A stretch of DNA of 64,000 bases. It comes from Gadus chalcogrammus (lineage: Eukaryota > Chordata > Actinopteri > Gadiformes > Gadidae). The notes beneath the pieces were generated by a model. It did no database searches. It saw nothing but the letters and a program-made list of their open reading frames with translations, and was not told where the DNA came from. This document shows, one piece after another, positions 31,424-42,534 of the stretch; position 1 is the stretch's first letter, and every line of letters begins with the position of its first letter. The DNA is taken from contig NC_079420.1 in the NCBI RefSeq assembly GCF_026213295.1, positions 7,544,336 to 7,608,335 of the forward strand, written 5' to 3'. The position numbers and the translations under genes were made by a program.

Positions 31424-34213
31424 ATGGGTACCCTATTAGCGATACTTCTGGTTTTTGTCGGTTGCTGCACTAATGTTGTGTTTCTGGAACTACTTGTAAG
31501 GTCAGTGTGGATTAACGTGATCATATGCATTTATTCTCTGCCCTATTATGCATATACCAGCTATAACTGTATGCAATTTATCAATATTTAAAATTTGACG
31601 CTGTGTCGATTTGTATCTACTTGTATCCCTTCTTGTCAGGGGACAAGAAGAGGTAGTGCAGTGTTTCAAAGTGCAGTCTTGTAATAACAGACTGTTCCAT
31701 AATTGTAATAGGTTATGTGTAACACCCCAATTGACACTCTTATGCTATTCACACAGAGATTTTCCAGGATGTGGGAACATCGTGACCTTTGCCCAGTTTG
31801 CATTCATTGCATTGGAGGGGTTCATTTTCGAGAGCAACTTTGGGAGGAAGAAATCCACAATCCCGATGCGGTATTAAAGCCTACTGATTTTAACCAACAA
31901 ATCCACCTGTGCGATTGTATCTCCTTGTTGCACAACGGATATGCTAATAATTATTCTTCTGTTTCATCTATTTTGTTTTTTAGAAATTATGTGATCATGG
32001 TTACCATGTTCTTCACAGTCAGTGTGATCAACAACTATGCCCTTAACTTTAACATTGCAATGCCATTGCACATGATTTTTAGATCCGTGAGTATTTGTTT
32101 TTCTGGTCTAAAGAAGCTTTCTACCATCCATAACTAATATTTAGAATGAAATACTGTAATTAATTGCATGCCTTTGTTTACAGGGATCTTTAATAGCAAA
32201 CATGATCCTTGGAATTATCATTCTCAAAAAAAGGTATTCCCACTTCGATCTCAATTGTAATGATTTTACGTTTTTGAAAAATTAGAACTTCAGAGACTTA
32301 ATTAGTACCATCATGGCTCATTCATTTAATCTCACTGTTTCTTCCACTCCTTGCAGGTATTCAGCAAGCAAATACATGTCAGTCGCACTCATCTCTGCCG
32401 GGATCTTTATATGCACCATAATGTCTGCTAAACAAGTGGTGAGTCTTCCACAGACGTTGTTGTTGTAGTATATATATTACATGCAAATCGTCCTGATCGA
32501 AAATCACATATCCCTGATCCTGACCCTGTTACCGAAGTGACTCTGGATATTATCTGTTTTGTATTGTATGCTCACTGTTGGGAAATGTTGTGTTGACAGA
32601 ATGTAGCAAATAATCCTTCCGATGAAGAAAGTGTCCACACCTTCATACACTGGCTGATAGGTGAGGGGTTTTAATGTGGTCTCATCATACTTTTCACTCT
32701 ATTTGTTGGTTCATGGTTTATGTCGACTGACTTGACATGTGTCCATGGAGCGAAGTCTTAACAATGTCAAACCGTTTTGAAGGATTCAGATCACACTGAC
32801 ATGCATCTTCTGAATCATTCTACCTGCAGGGATTGCCATGTTGACGTTTGCTCTACTGATGTCTGCCAGGATGGGCATCTTCCAAGAGACTTTATACAAA
32901 CAATACGGCAAGCACTCCAAAGAGGCCCTTTTTTATAATGTGAGTTAAACTTTCTCTCTCCAGTTCATTCCTCCAAAAAAACATGCCTAAATCAAATTGT
33001 TGCTATCAAAGGGATCGCTCTTACATTTTTTTGTATGAACATGACATGGTAGTCAAATAGGCCACTTGACTGAATAAAACAGCATTGTTGATTATTCATT
33101 AGTACAAATATTCTGCTCTCTTTCTCTTGGATCCCTCATGTTAATGAGGATTCAAGTTTAGAGGAGTTTTTCAAATCGCTTTTTGAAGGGTTCCCCTTGA
33201 GACACAAATAGATTAGGCATATGATCTGTTCCCCCCCCCCCAGCACTGCTTGCCGTTACCAGGGTTCCTGCTTCTCTCTTCGGACATCTATAACCACTGC
33301 ATACACTTCAACCAGAGCAGTGAGTCCATCTGTTCTTTCACACTCATGCTCAATATTCTTCTGCCGTACTGCAGCAGATAGACATGCAACCGTGTGTCTC
33401 TTTGTAAATCATCATGTAGCGACTGTAGGTGCGATGTAAATGTCAATGTTTCTTTCCTTAGCTCCTGCAGAGATCCCTGGGATCGGGCTTACTGTACCTG
33501 TGATGTGGCTATACCTCCTGATTAATGTCATCACCCAGTATCCTTACAAAAATAGCATTTCAAGTGGACATTTAGTTCGCCATTGCCTTTCGTCGGGGCA
33601 CTGTGGATTTGACCAGTGCATAAATGTGTCCTGCAGTTGGTATGTGATGTTGACAAGCTAAGGCTACAATACTACAGTACTGTTTTGTTAAGTACTGTGT
33701 TCATTCCAGAGCTGAGCTAACATGACAGTCCAACTACAGGACATCAAGAGCAGCATTATTATTACCCATTTTAATCGTGTATCAATTCTGCGTCGCCCTG
33801 CGGCCTGAATTTTTCCTTTTGAACATAAAGTTATCTAGAGGTTCCCTCATGTTCATGGACATTACTGTCTACGTTATATCAAAACGATAGCTTTCAAATA
33901 GCCCTTCAATGGTCCCTGTACTTCCCCAGAGTGTGTCCCCTGACTCCCGGCCCTCAGATACGTGTGCATCCGCGGCGTGTTCATCCTGACCACGGAGTGC
34001 GCGTCGCTGACCGTCACCCTGGTGGTGACCCTCAGGAAGTTCCTCAGCCTCATCGTCTCCGTGTGGTACTTCCAGAACCCCTTCACGGTCTGGCACTGGG
34101 TGGGCACGGCGGTGGTCTTCCTGGGAACACTGCTGTACACGGAGGTGTGGACCAGCGTGCGGGCGGCCCTACGGAGGGCTGACGTCAAGGGGGTGGAGGC
34201 GAAGAGGCAGTGA
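31424..34213 (+). CDS. slc35b4: UDP-xylose / UDP-N-acetylglucosamine transporter SLC35B4
   Basis: Multi-pass nucleotide-sugar transporter of ER/Golgi membranes; the family imports UDP-xylose and UDP-GlcNAc for glycosylation. Ten coding exons: 31424-31500, 31757-31870, 31984-32086, 32184-32233, 32357-32438, 32600-32660, 32830-32939, 33244-33319, 33462-33537 and 33958-34213. All introns are GT-AG and phases agree. The product is about 334 residues (human 331). Seen: start MGTLLAILLVFVGCCTNVVF; FPGCGNIVTFAQFAFIALEG; VTMFFTVSVINNYALNFNIA; MPLHMIFRSGSLIANMILGI; MSARMGIFQETLYKQYGKHS; and VCIRGVFILTTECASLTVTL, followed by TLRKFLSLI and YFQNPFTVWHW. The Met follows the first in-frame splice structure and matches the family N-terminus. 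The tail ends VEAKRQ and lacks a clear di-lysine signal. The gene is transcribed away from golt1b, and chchd3 follows on the same strand, as in the human 7q33 neighbourhood (from memory). Confidence 0.96.
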
Positions 34214-34719
34214 TCAGGCAGCCTGGGACTGGTCGTCGCTGACCTGCGCTGTCATGTCCGGAGATTTGGGAAACCAGATACATTTTTTTGGAGATTTTTG
34301 TCTTTTTTTGTTTGGGTTGTTCCATCATTGGTTTTGGGTTTTAGCTTTATTGCACAATTCTATTATTGATTTGTAGCTACAATACCTCACCAGCACTCTG
34401 TTTACAAATGTGCCAATTCTTATTTTGGTTCTTCCTCATTTGCTTGTTGACAGTTGGTTTCTTTTGTTGTGGTAATATTTATTTGGATACCTGACTTTTG
34501 AATGACACTATTGCGAGACTCTGAGATTTGTTTTGTGTGAACAAGCCCTCGTCTTTACAATTGCTATCAGATTAACTGCCAATATAGCTCCTATCGTGTC
34601 TTCTCTTTGTAGATAGAGGAGGCTGCTGGAAGGAAAAAGGCACACTGTAACGTGACAACATTTAGACATGGCAATCTGTTTGGACCGCTGGTCATCTGTT
34701 GTGTCTCAGAGGTATTAGA

Positions 34720-34771
34720 CCATACTAAATGCCACAAAGGTTAGGCCATACTAAATGCCACAAAGGTTAGG
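34720..34771 (+). repeat. 26-bp tandem duplication in slc35b4 3' UTR
   Basis: Two exact copies of a 26-bp unit (34720-34745 and 34746-34771; unit begins CCATACTAAATGCCACAAAG) lie just before the poly(A) signal. Confidence 0.95.
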
Positions 34772-34807
34772 CCTTTTGTACATGTGAAACCCTTGTATTT
34801 GGAATAG

Positions 34808-34813
34808 AATAAA
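34808..34813 (+). other. slc35b4 polyadenylation signal
   Basis: AATAAA about 595 bp after the slc35b4 stop codon and about 440 bp before the chchd3 start codon, followed by T/GT-rich sequence (GAGTTCCTTTTTGTATGATC). Confidence 0.65.
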
Positions 34814-35050
34814 AAAAACATGACAATAGTCAATAGAAGAGTTCCTTTTTGTATGATCAGTTATGGTAAACATGAGTATATATTCTGGGGTCATGTACCG
34901 GATTATTTATAATATGCAAGTAATACAAGAACGTAATAAATTGCAATTGCGTGCAGAAATTAATCTTAATTTATTTATAAGTACACAGAAAGGATTATTA
35001 GGAACACAATGTACGTTCACAGACTCATCCGTCATCACTGCGACTATCGA

Positions 35051-35095
35051 CCAATCAAGATGGATGTTGTTAAACACCCTCTGCAGTCGTCCAAT
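35051..35095 (+). promoter_or_regulatory. twin CCAAT boxes and YY1-like site of chchd3
   Basis: CCAAT occurs at 35051-35055 and 35091-35095, about 160-200 bp before the chchd3 ATG. Immediately after the first is CAAGATGG, which resembles a YY1 site. No TATA box is obvious. Assignment to chchd3 rests on position. Confidence 0.5.
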
Positions 35096-35251
35096 AGAAA
35101 TGGGTCATGCTTCCGATATTGAGAAGTGGGAAGGGCTGTTTCACAGCTGTATGAAGAACTCGTGTGGACGCTGACTGCATGGGTTTGACCTATGTTGCAA
35201 AAAACATTTACATAGTCTTCTGTCAACGATTTTTATTTATTTCGGGTGAAT

Positions 35252-38200
35252 ATGGGAGGTAATGGTCCTAGCCAATTTGCACATGAAGGCGATGGTGAAG
35301 GCGGTGGAGTGTCTTTTGTGAAGGGCATTCGGGTGAGTTCGTTGTGAAAACTAATGGCAAAATGCTCGTACAGTAAAGTAAAACCCAACTCCCAGCAGGA
35401 ATAATGTGTAGGGGGCTACTGCTCTGACCTTGTGCGTAGCATCTTGCAATGCACTATCATTGATATGCACAATCCTATATGTTGATATGGTCTATGTTCC
35501 CCTAACTAAAACAAATAATACAAAAATGAACTATAACCTCAAATTGCTGAATGCTTCGACATTCCATAACATGCCACTAAACCAACCAATGCTTTGCGTG
35601 GTCGAACCCTATTCCTTCCACTTGAATAATCCAGAACCGTGGTAACTCCCTAAGTGGAATGTCTGACCCTTTACGGTGAAAAAGTTAACTATCTATTAAC
35701 TATAACTATTGAGGATTAAAGGTGCAGTGTGTTGGACTTCGTGAAATCTAGAGGAGAGATAATAGATTGCAACCAAGTGAATACTATGACGCATGGGGAT
35801 GCATCATAGTGGGCTCTGTTGTAGATATAAAGGGCTCATTCTAAGGTAACGAAAACACAATCCTTATTTTCATGGGATTATAAATTTATTAAAACATGCT
35901 TATGAAATAATACCAAATCTCCACCCACCAAATTATGTTCCCTTGGATGGCAGTACATTTTACACCCTCAAGCTTTTAAGGATAATAAATAAATAAGTTT
36001 CAACTGAAAGATGAATTTCTTTCCCTAGCATTCGATTATTTATGTCCCCCATAAGCCAATCTGACGTCCTCTTCCATTTTCACAGCTGTCAGACCGAGTT
36101 GTCCACAGAATGAAAGAGTCTCAAAAGGTGGCCAGACCTCATCCATCTGATAATAAACAACAAGCGCCCTCACACCCTGAACCAGAAGCAACAGCGCCCA
36201 CAGCCCCGGCACCTTCTGCTGAGCACGTCTCAACACCGCCGGAATCTCCCATAGCTCCACTCATCCCCACCCTACCTGCCCAAGAACCGACGGCTGCCTC
36301 AACACCTCCCATCGCCCAGCCCATAAAACTCACCACTCCTCCGCCTGTGAAGTTCCATTCGGCCCCTCCCCCTGTTGCACACCAAGAGCCTATAATGGAA
36401 ACCACGACGGAGCCTGTTGCCATAACGATGACCTCCCCTGTCCCCGAACCCGAGGCAACATCTAAACCGCTTTCTGAACCTGAAATGGTTCTTCCCACAT
36501 TAGTGGAACCCATCACCCAATCTGTACCTCCTCAAACTGAAACTGCTCTTCTTACCCTGGTGGAACCCATAGTCCAATCTGTACCTCCTCCCCAAACTGA
36601 AACATCTCTTCCAACCATAGTGGAACCTACAGTGCCTCCTCAAACCTTAGTGGCTCCTCCTACCCTGGTGGAAACTATAATCCAATCTTTATCTCCTCCT
36701 CAAACTGAAACAGCTCTTCCTACCTTGGTGGAACCTACAGTCGAATATGTACCCCCTCCTCAAATTGAAATGGCTTCTCCTACGTTGGTGGAAGCCATTG
36801 TTCAATCTGTACCTCCTCCTCAAACTGAAACATCTCTTCCAACATTGGTGGAATCCACAGTCCAATCTTTACCTCCTCCTCAAACCGAAACAACTCTTCC
36901 TACATTGGTGGAACCCATAGTCCAATATATTCCCCCTCCTCCTCCAACTGAAATGGCTCTTCCTACCTTAGTGGAACCTATAGTCCAATCTATAGTGCCT
37001 CCTCCAACTGAAACGGCTCTTCCAACCTTGGTGGAACCAAAAGTCCAATCCATACCTTCTCCCCAAACTGAAATGGTGCTTCCTACGTTGGTGGAACCCA
37101 TAGTCCAATTGGTACCTCCTCCTCAAACTGAGACAGCCCTTCCTCTCTTGAAGGAACCTATAGTTCAATCTATAGTGCCTCCCCAAACTGAAATGGCTCT
37201 CCCTCCCTTGGTGGAACCTATAGCCCAACCTGTGCCTACTCCTCAAACTGAAACCGCTCTTCCTATGGTGATGGAACCTGTAGTCGAATCTATAGTCCCT
37301 CCTCAAACCGTAGTGGCTCTTCCTACCTTGGTGGAACCGGTAGTCGAATCTGTACCACCTACTTTAATTGAAACAGCTCTTCCTACATTGGTGGAACCTA
37401 TAGTTGAAGCTATATCCTCTCCCCAAACTGAAATGGCTCTTCCTACGTTGGTGGAACCTATAGTTGAATCTATACCCTCTCCCCAAACTGAAACAGCTCT
37501 TCCTACCTTGGTGGAAACGGTAGTCGAATCTGTTCCACCTACTTTAATTGAAACAGCTCTTCCTACATTGGTGGAACCTATAGTTGAATCTATATCCTCA
37601 CCCCAAACTGAAATGGCTCTTCCTACTTTGGTGGAGCCTATAGTTGAATCTATACCCTCTCCCCAAACTGAAATGGCTCTTCCTACTTTGGTGGAACCTA
37701 TAGTTGAATCTACACCCTCTCCCCAAACTGAAACAGCTCTTCCGATCTTGGTGGAACCCAAGGTTCTCCTCTCTGCTCCAGTTGAACCTCCAATCCCTAC
37801 TGAGGCTGAAGTCACTACTCCCTCTCCACCTCATCCCCAAACATTGCAACAGTGCGCCATAGTCGAAGAGCAACAGGAGACCCCATGTGCTACTCCAGTG
37901 GCAGAACCTACTCTCAATGTACCTCCCATTTTCCTCCCGGCTCCAGTTGAAATGGAGACCTCTCCCCCCAAGCCTTCTGAAGCCATCCTCGTTACCACCA
38001 GCGTCGCTCCATCTGTGGGAGACAACATCACTGCTGTTCCAGTTCTATCCTTTGAATCTGTTGCTCCTCCAAGCCCCGCTTTCATCGATATCGAGCACTG
38101 TGTGGTCTCTCAGACGGCAGTCTCCGAGCCTCCAACCCCTGCAGATTTACCCCAACCCTGTCACTCCATGGAGGTTTCTCTCTCAACCTATGAATCGGCG

Positions 38201-41200
38201 GCAGCAGAACCCCCAACGGAGCCCATAGACATGGAGCCGCCCCCGCAAGACGCCGAGGCCGAAGTCCAGAGCTCAACTTCCCTTCCTGTTACTGAGGATC
38301 TGTTTCCTGTATTCATCTTGCGCCCGCAACCTGTGCCTGATGTCACAGGTGCGTCTCTCTTTCTTTATTTTGTATCACAAACCTGTGTAAGGTAGCAACA
38401 ATGCAGCAAAAATCATGTTGGTTTCGACACGGGCCCTGTGAAGGCTGCCTTGCATTCCTCACATCTATACTGAACCGGCTTGTTATATTTATACATTCAA
38501 CATCCAATGCACACACACACACAAACCAATTCAAACAATTACCACACTGCTTTTGTTTCATGTAACGCATTTACATCTTTACTGATATTGTACATGGTTC
38601 TGCAAAAAAAAAATTGCACATTTTTTTTGTGGGAGTTGTAGAGTTATGTTTGAGTTACGCAATGTTTACTTTTTGGAGGTTGCCATTGCTGGTGGAAGCC
38701 ATCTTGTTTCCCGACACCACAGTAGTGGTATCCATCAAAGACTCCATGTTAAATTAAGATAGGATGTCACTAGCCCCATAACCCTGTGGACTCTTATTTA
38801 ATCGAATGCCCTGGCTGATGATGTCCTCTTGTTTATCCTCAGTGGATGAAGACGAGCTCAGGAGGAAGGTCAAAGAGGCGCTGCAGGAAGGTCTGGCTGA
38901 GGAGATCACCCAGAAGAAACAGGAGCTTCAACTACAGTAAGGAAACAGTGGGGCACAGACCAGGGTCTTGTTCACGAGTTACTTGTTCTCTTTGACCTTT
39001 ACATATGAACACATGTCACTCTATGTAAAGGCCTGAGATATTTTGCACATGCATCAATCATGTGAAAGTGGCTATGGTAATGTGTAGTTTGGATAATTCT
39101 AAAGGCCAAGTCAAGTGCAAATGCTCTTACACAAAATCAAATACGTTGGAATGCAATCATAAATAATAAATGTTGTTCATTTTAGACGATGGTCTTAACA
39201 CTACGTGTCTGGTTTTCACGTCTCTCTCCCAGGCTGGAGGAGGCCAAGGCAAAGGCCAGGTCCGAGGCGTGGGCAGCAGCACAGCTACAGATCCAAGAGC
39301 AGGTGAAGCAGACCCTGGAGGCAGAGAAGGCCGGCCACGTGGAGCAGCTCAGAAACGCTCTCCTGACCGAGCGCATGAAGTGCGAGGACGAGCGGCTGAT
39401 CGCTCAGGTGTATGTAAGTACACAGGGGTGAGGTAGTGGTGTTCCTCAGACTGGTTCAGGCAGGGTGCAATATGGCAACCCGCCCCCTTGTGGAAGTGCA
39501 TGTCGTATTTCATAACCTTTTTATAGGTCGTTTTTTGTTCAAGACGAAGCTCTGCCGCCCTTATTCTCTCCCTCTCCCCATCTTTGTTTTAATTATGTCC
39601 TTGTGCAGCTTTTTCTAGCTCTTCGCATTTGGCAAGAAAGCGTGCTAGCACCATTCCTAAGATAGCACTGCTCCTAAGATAGCTCCGTTCCTACTGGCTG
39701 ACCTAGGGGGCGGTATCGTTGTCTATAGCATTACCCTCGCATAGAATGGAAGCCTCAGAAGTGTGTCAGTTGGTGTTTCTTGTTTCATAATTGCAGGGAA
39801 TTGGATGTATCCAACCACATTTAACTTACTGCACCTAATATAATTTGTAAAGGTCTACTCCCTGGTGCGTGTCTGTGTTCTGAACTGGAAAGCTGCTCGT
39901 TTTCATAATCTCACCACCCTCCTTTGTTTCTCTTGCCATGTTCCATGGCTCAGTTGTTGGAGTTGAAGGTGAGCTTCACTCATGCATGGCTGACTCCTTC
40001 CGTTTTTCCTTTGTCAGATTGCAACCTTGGTAGGGTACTCTTTGTTGCATCATGCGTTTCATTTGCAGAGCGTTTTCGTTTTAATCCACACGTTTATCCA
40101 GATTACTTTTGGCTCGAGGTATTTTGAGGTGTGTTTGCATGAGCCGCTTGTGATATAGTAATCTCATAACTATAAAACTGTTTTATTCCTTTTTTTTAGG
40201 CCCATAAACTCGATGAAAAAGAGAGGGCATTGAAGGAACAAGACCAACGCTTCAGGGAACATCTCGACAAACTGGAAGAAAAAGTAAGTGATCGTCCTCA
40301 TAATATATCCCTGTGTCTATTATTCTCTCTGTCTAAACTGAACGTACACATTCCCTGTCTCAGTGATGTCTCATCCCACTCAGTAAGGGTTTTTCGTCTG
40401 CGTCTCTTTTTACACAGAGGTCTCAGTTCTACAAAGTCAGCGCCGAGAACTTCAAGAAGGGACAAGAGGAGACTCACGCTCGTTTTGCGTGAGTACATAA
40501 TCAAAGACAAAGAATTCTCCATTATTCGGGGGGACGATGCACGTTAAACGTGACATATTATATCATGTGTGAGTGTGATTGGCCGTTGCAAGCCGTTTTG
40601 TAAATCGGACTATTCTGATATCACAAGTGGGAGTGTCTACCTAGATGTATGACCGATACACGGACACGCCCACTTGTGATGTCAGAAGAGGCAGATTTTC
40701 ACAAGTGAGTTTCTTAGTACAATTTATCTCTTATCGTGAGTTGCGTCTCTGTCGAGCCAGGTTTTCCCAAGAAAGCCTGGGTATGTTCAGCGAGTTTCGT
40801 AGTATACCCCACTGGTGGTATAATATGTCACCTTAGATATAAACTGCATTCGTTGTACTTACTTATGCAATGGCAATAAAGTTGAATCTAATCTACTCTT
40901 TAAGCGCTACGAAGCTCAGTCTTCCTGTGTGGCTGTTTTGAAAGTGGATGCTGGTCGCCTAACAAACAGCGTTCTCAACCTAGAACTCCCCCCCCCTTCT
41001 TATCTTCTGCTGGTAGGCGCTACAACGTCAGCCCGGCATGCGGTGACCTCCAGAGTCGTGTGATGAACTGTTACCGGGACAACGCGGGCCAGGGCCTCGT
41101 CTGCTCCCCCATCGCCGCCGCCTACATGCAGTGTGTGGCCGACGCCAAGCTGCAGGTGAGCCTTCCCCCACGCCCCCGACGTATCTCCCGTCACACCCCA

Positions 41201-41606
41201 ACCACTGCCGAGGTCCTCTTGGGTCCGACATCACACATGGAAGACTACTCTGTCTTGTACCCTCCCTGATGGTTGATCAAGGGGCCGGGTAGTGGATGGT
41301 TTACATCGCAGCTGAAAGCTAGTGGGTCCACAGTCTACCTGTAGACCTCTTTGAGGTCTACAGGTAGACCTCTCTCACCTCCCCCCCTTACCCCTTACCC
41401 CTGCTCTTTAATGTCATGCATCTGAATCCCCACGTTTGTCTCTTTTGATCAAACCAACCACTAAATGACTAGAACGAGCAGTGTTACATTGCACGCTCTT
41501 CAGTGTTACCATCTTGTTCTCACCGTATTGTTTCTAACCTTCTTTTTTTTTTTTTTTTTTTTTTCTTTCCTTCCACCATTAGAACAAGCTGAGCACCGGA
41601 GGTTAG
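35252..41606 (+). CDS. chchd3: MICOS subunit MIC19 (CHCHD3) with a giant Pro/Glu/Thr-rich repeat insertion
   Basis: MIC19 is a mitochondrial protein of the MICOS complex that holds cristae junctions through its twin CX9C CHCH domain. Coding exons: 35252-35332, 36086-38348, 38843-38936, 39233-39413, 40200-40283, 40418-40488, 41017-41155 and 41583-41606. Introns are GT-AG and phases join; product about 978 residues (human about 227). Seen: N-terminus MGG (myristoylation-type Gly2), VSFVKGIR then LSDRVVHRMKES (human LSENVIDRMKES). Next comes a low-complexity insertion, residues about 40-781, with about 21 copies of a 20-residue unit at 162-587. Then a charged helical, coiled-coil-like region about 783-915 (DEDELRRKVKEALQEGL, DEKERALKEQDQRFREHLDK). 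Last is the CHCH domain with Cys933/943 and Cys954/964, both CX9C, ending LSTGG. Closer to MIC19 than MIC25 by YMQCVADAK and the terminal GG. A candidate 15-nt microexon (39954-39968) would add LLELK. The repeat exon has no stop or frameshift. Confidence 0.9.
35719..35880 (+). mobile_element. internally deleted teleost MITE-like element in chchd3 intron 1
   Basis: The segment begins AGGTGCAGTGTGTTGGACTT and contains GATATAAAGGGCTCATTCTA followed by AGGTAACGAAAACACAAT. I recognise these words from a very common fish dispersed repeat. The middle of that repeat is missing here and the right end decays after about 35880. The family was recalled and not searched. Confidence 0.5.
36488..37765 (+). 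repeat. in-frame 60-bp (20-residue) coding tandem repeat in chchd3 exon 2
   Basis: About 21.5 copies. A typical unit reads ALPTLVEPIVESIPSPQTEM. Most units are 20 residues, with variants of 16, 19 and 21, so every length change is a multiple of three bases. The early units carry VQS and PPPQTET; later units carry VES and PSPQTEM. Units 15-17 and 18-20 form a duplicated 180-bp block. The repeat lies in a Pro/Glu/Thr-rich linker with no predicted fold. Confidence 0.97.
39954..39968 (+). other. candidate 15-nt microexon of chchd3
   Basis: Five codons (LLELK) are flanked by a pyrimidine-rich tract ending GGCTCAG and a strong donor AAG|GTGAGC. It is in phase 0 between two phase-0 coding exons (ending 39413 and starting 40200), so inclusion keeps the frame. 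Skipping gives a length equal to human MIC19 in this helix, so it would be alternatively used. Confidence 0.4.
40551..40830. mobile_element. palindromic MITE in chchd3 intron 6
   Basis: A 280-bp element has terminal inverted repeats TGACATATTATA (40551-40562) and TATAATATGTCA (40819-40830). Internal arms are also inverted: CACAAGTGGGAGTGTC against GACACGCCCACTTGTG. No open frame. It matches a fish MITE pattern I recall. No clear target-site duplication was established by eye. Confidence 0.7.
40862..40897 (+). mobile_element. retroelement 3' tail-like fragment
   Basis: GCAATGGCAATAAAGTTGAA followed by TCTAATCTA resembles the 3' end of fish non-LTR retroelements, which often finish in short ATCTA repeats. 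The AATAAA here is inside a chchd3 intron and is not taken as a gene end. Confidence 0.35.
41333..41369. repeat. perfect 17-bp hairpin in chchd3 intron 7
   Basis: GTCTACCTGTAGACCTC and GAGGTCTACAGGTAGAC flank the 3-nt loop TTT with no mismatch. Confidence 0.9.
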
Positions 41607-42534
41607 CGCGGTCTGTGGTAAGGACTTTGCATATTGTGTCACTCCTTGCGTGCACAAGAAAAAGAACAAGCACAGGTTCTCACACCGCAAGGGAAACGGA
41701 GGACACGCATCCACAAGACGGCCGACGGCGAGATTCTTTTAGATACAGAGATAGTGACGCACGCCGACCCAAAGACTTCTATCCACTCGTCCATCAGTCC
41801 CAAGCGTTCCTGGGGTTATTGTGTGCAGTGATGACGGTGTGCTGTTAACTCTCACTGTAAATATTCAATACACTCCATGCTAATGACAACATCACCCTTA
41901 TCACCTGTTACATTGAGTGCTACGGCCGTCACAAACACGGCCCTCGACAGAAGAAAGTGAGAATGATCAATTGAAATTTAAACCTCAGTGTCATAGAGTT
42001 TTAGATTGTAGTTTTTCTTTCTTGTGTGACTTAAGATAGGCATTTATTTTGTTTGGCTGATGATAATGTAATGAAGTATGTGTTTATGTTTTGTAATCCA
42101 ACATTTGCACATGTGCCTTATCCTCTATTATGATCAATGTATTGGAAACTGCGTTTGTTGATTGATTGAAAATGATTTGAAACACCTGCAGCCGTGTTCT
42201 TTTTTGTCTTTCAAAACACGGTCAATGTTATCAATCTATATTTATTTTGGTTTTATCTTGAATATAACGTCAGATAGTACTGCCCTCTTGTGGATCTGAA
42301 ACAACTCGTGGAATTGTTTTTTGTTCAGAGCAAGTAGCCTGCAATGCCGGTGAGTGAGGTAAGGTTTGTTAGTTATCCTGCGGCAAAGGGCAACACTTTG
42401 ATAACGTTCAACATTATTCAAGAGGATAGTGTGTATATTATTATATAGTCGCTTGTTTGGGTTATATTTGGGTCATCCTGTTGGGTTGGGTATTTGTCGG
42501 GTTGTTTTCCTGTCGGGGTTATTCAATGTTCTAG
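41607..42534 (+). other. chchd3 3' UTR and flank
   Basis: The sequence after the chchd3 stop codon has no canonical AATAAA before about 42400 that I can see. The 3' end is therefore not placed. A variant signal or a later site is possible. Confidence 0.4.

Noticed and set aside
36488..37765. CRISPR-like or satellite array
   Set aside because: The repeats are contiguous, with no spacers, in a eukaryotic coding exon and in frame with conserved chchd3 sequence at both ends.
37303..37815. 170-codon antisense open frame across the chchd3 repeat
   Set aside because: It is a shadow created by the 60-bp periodicity, which keeps one antisense frame open. The plus strand carries the splice sites and conserved flanks.
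40870..40880. AATAAA as an early poly(A) site for chchd3
   Set aside because: It lies inside a transposon-like tail in an intron, and conserved CHCH exons follow downstream.
41465..41848. 127-codon open frame over the chchd3 last exon
   Set aside because: It is out of frame with the true last exon (NKLSTGG then stop) and includes a poly-T run.
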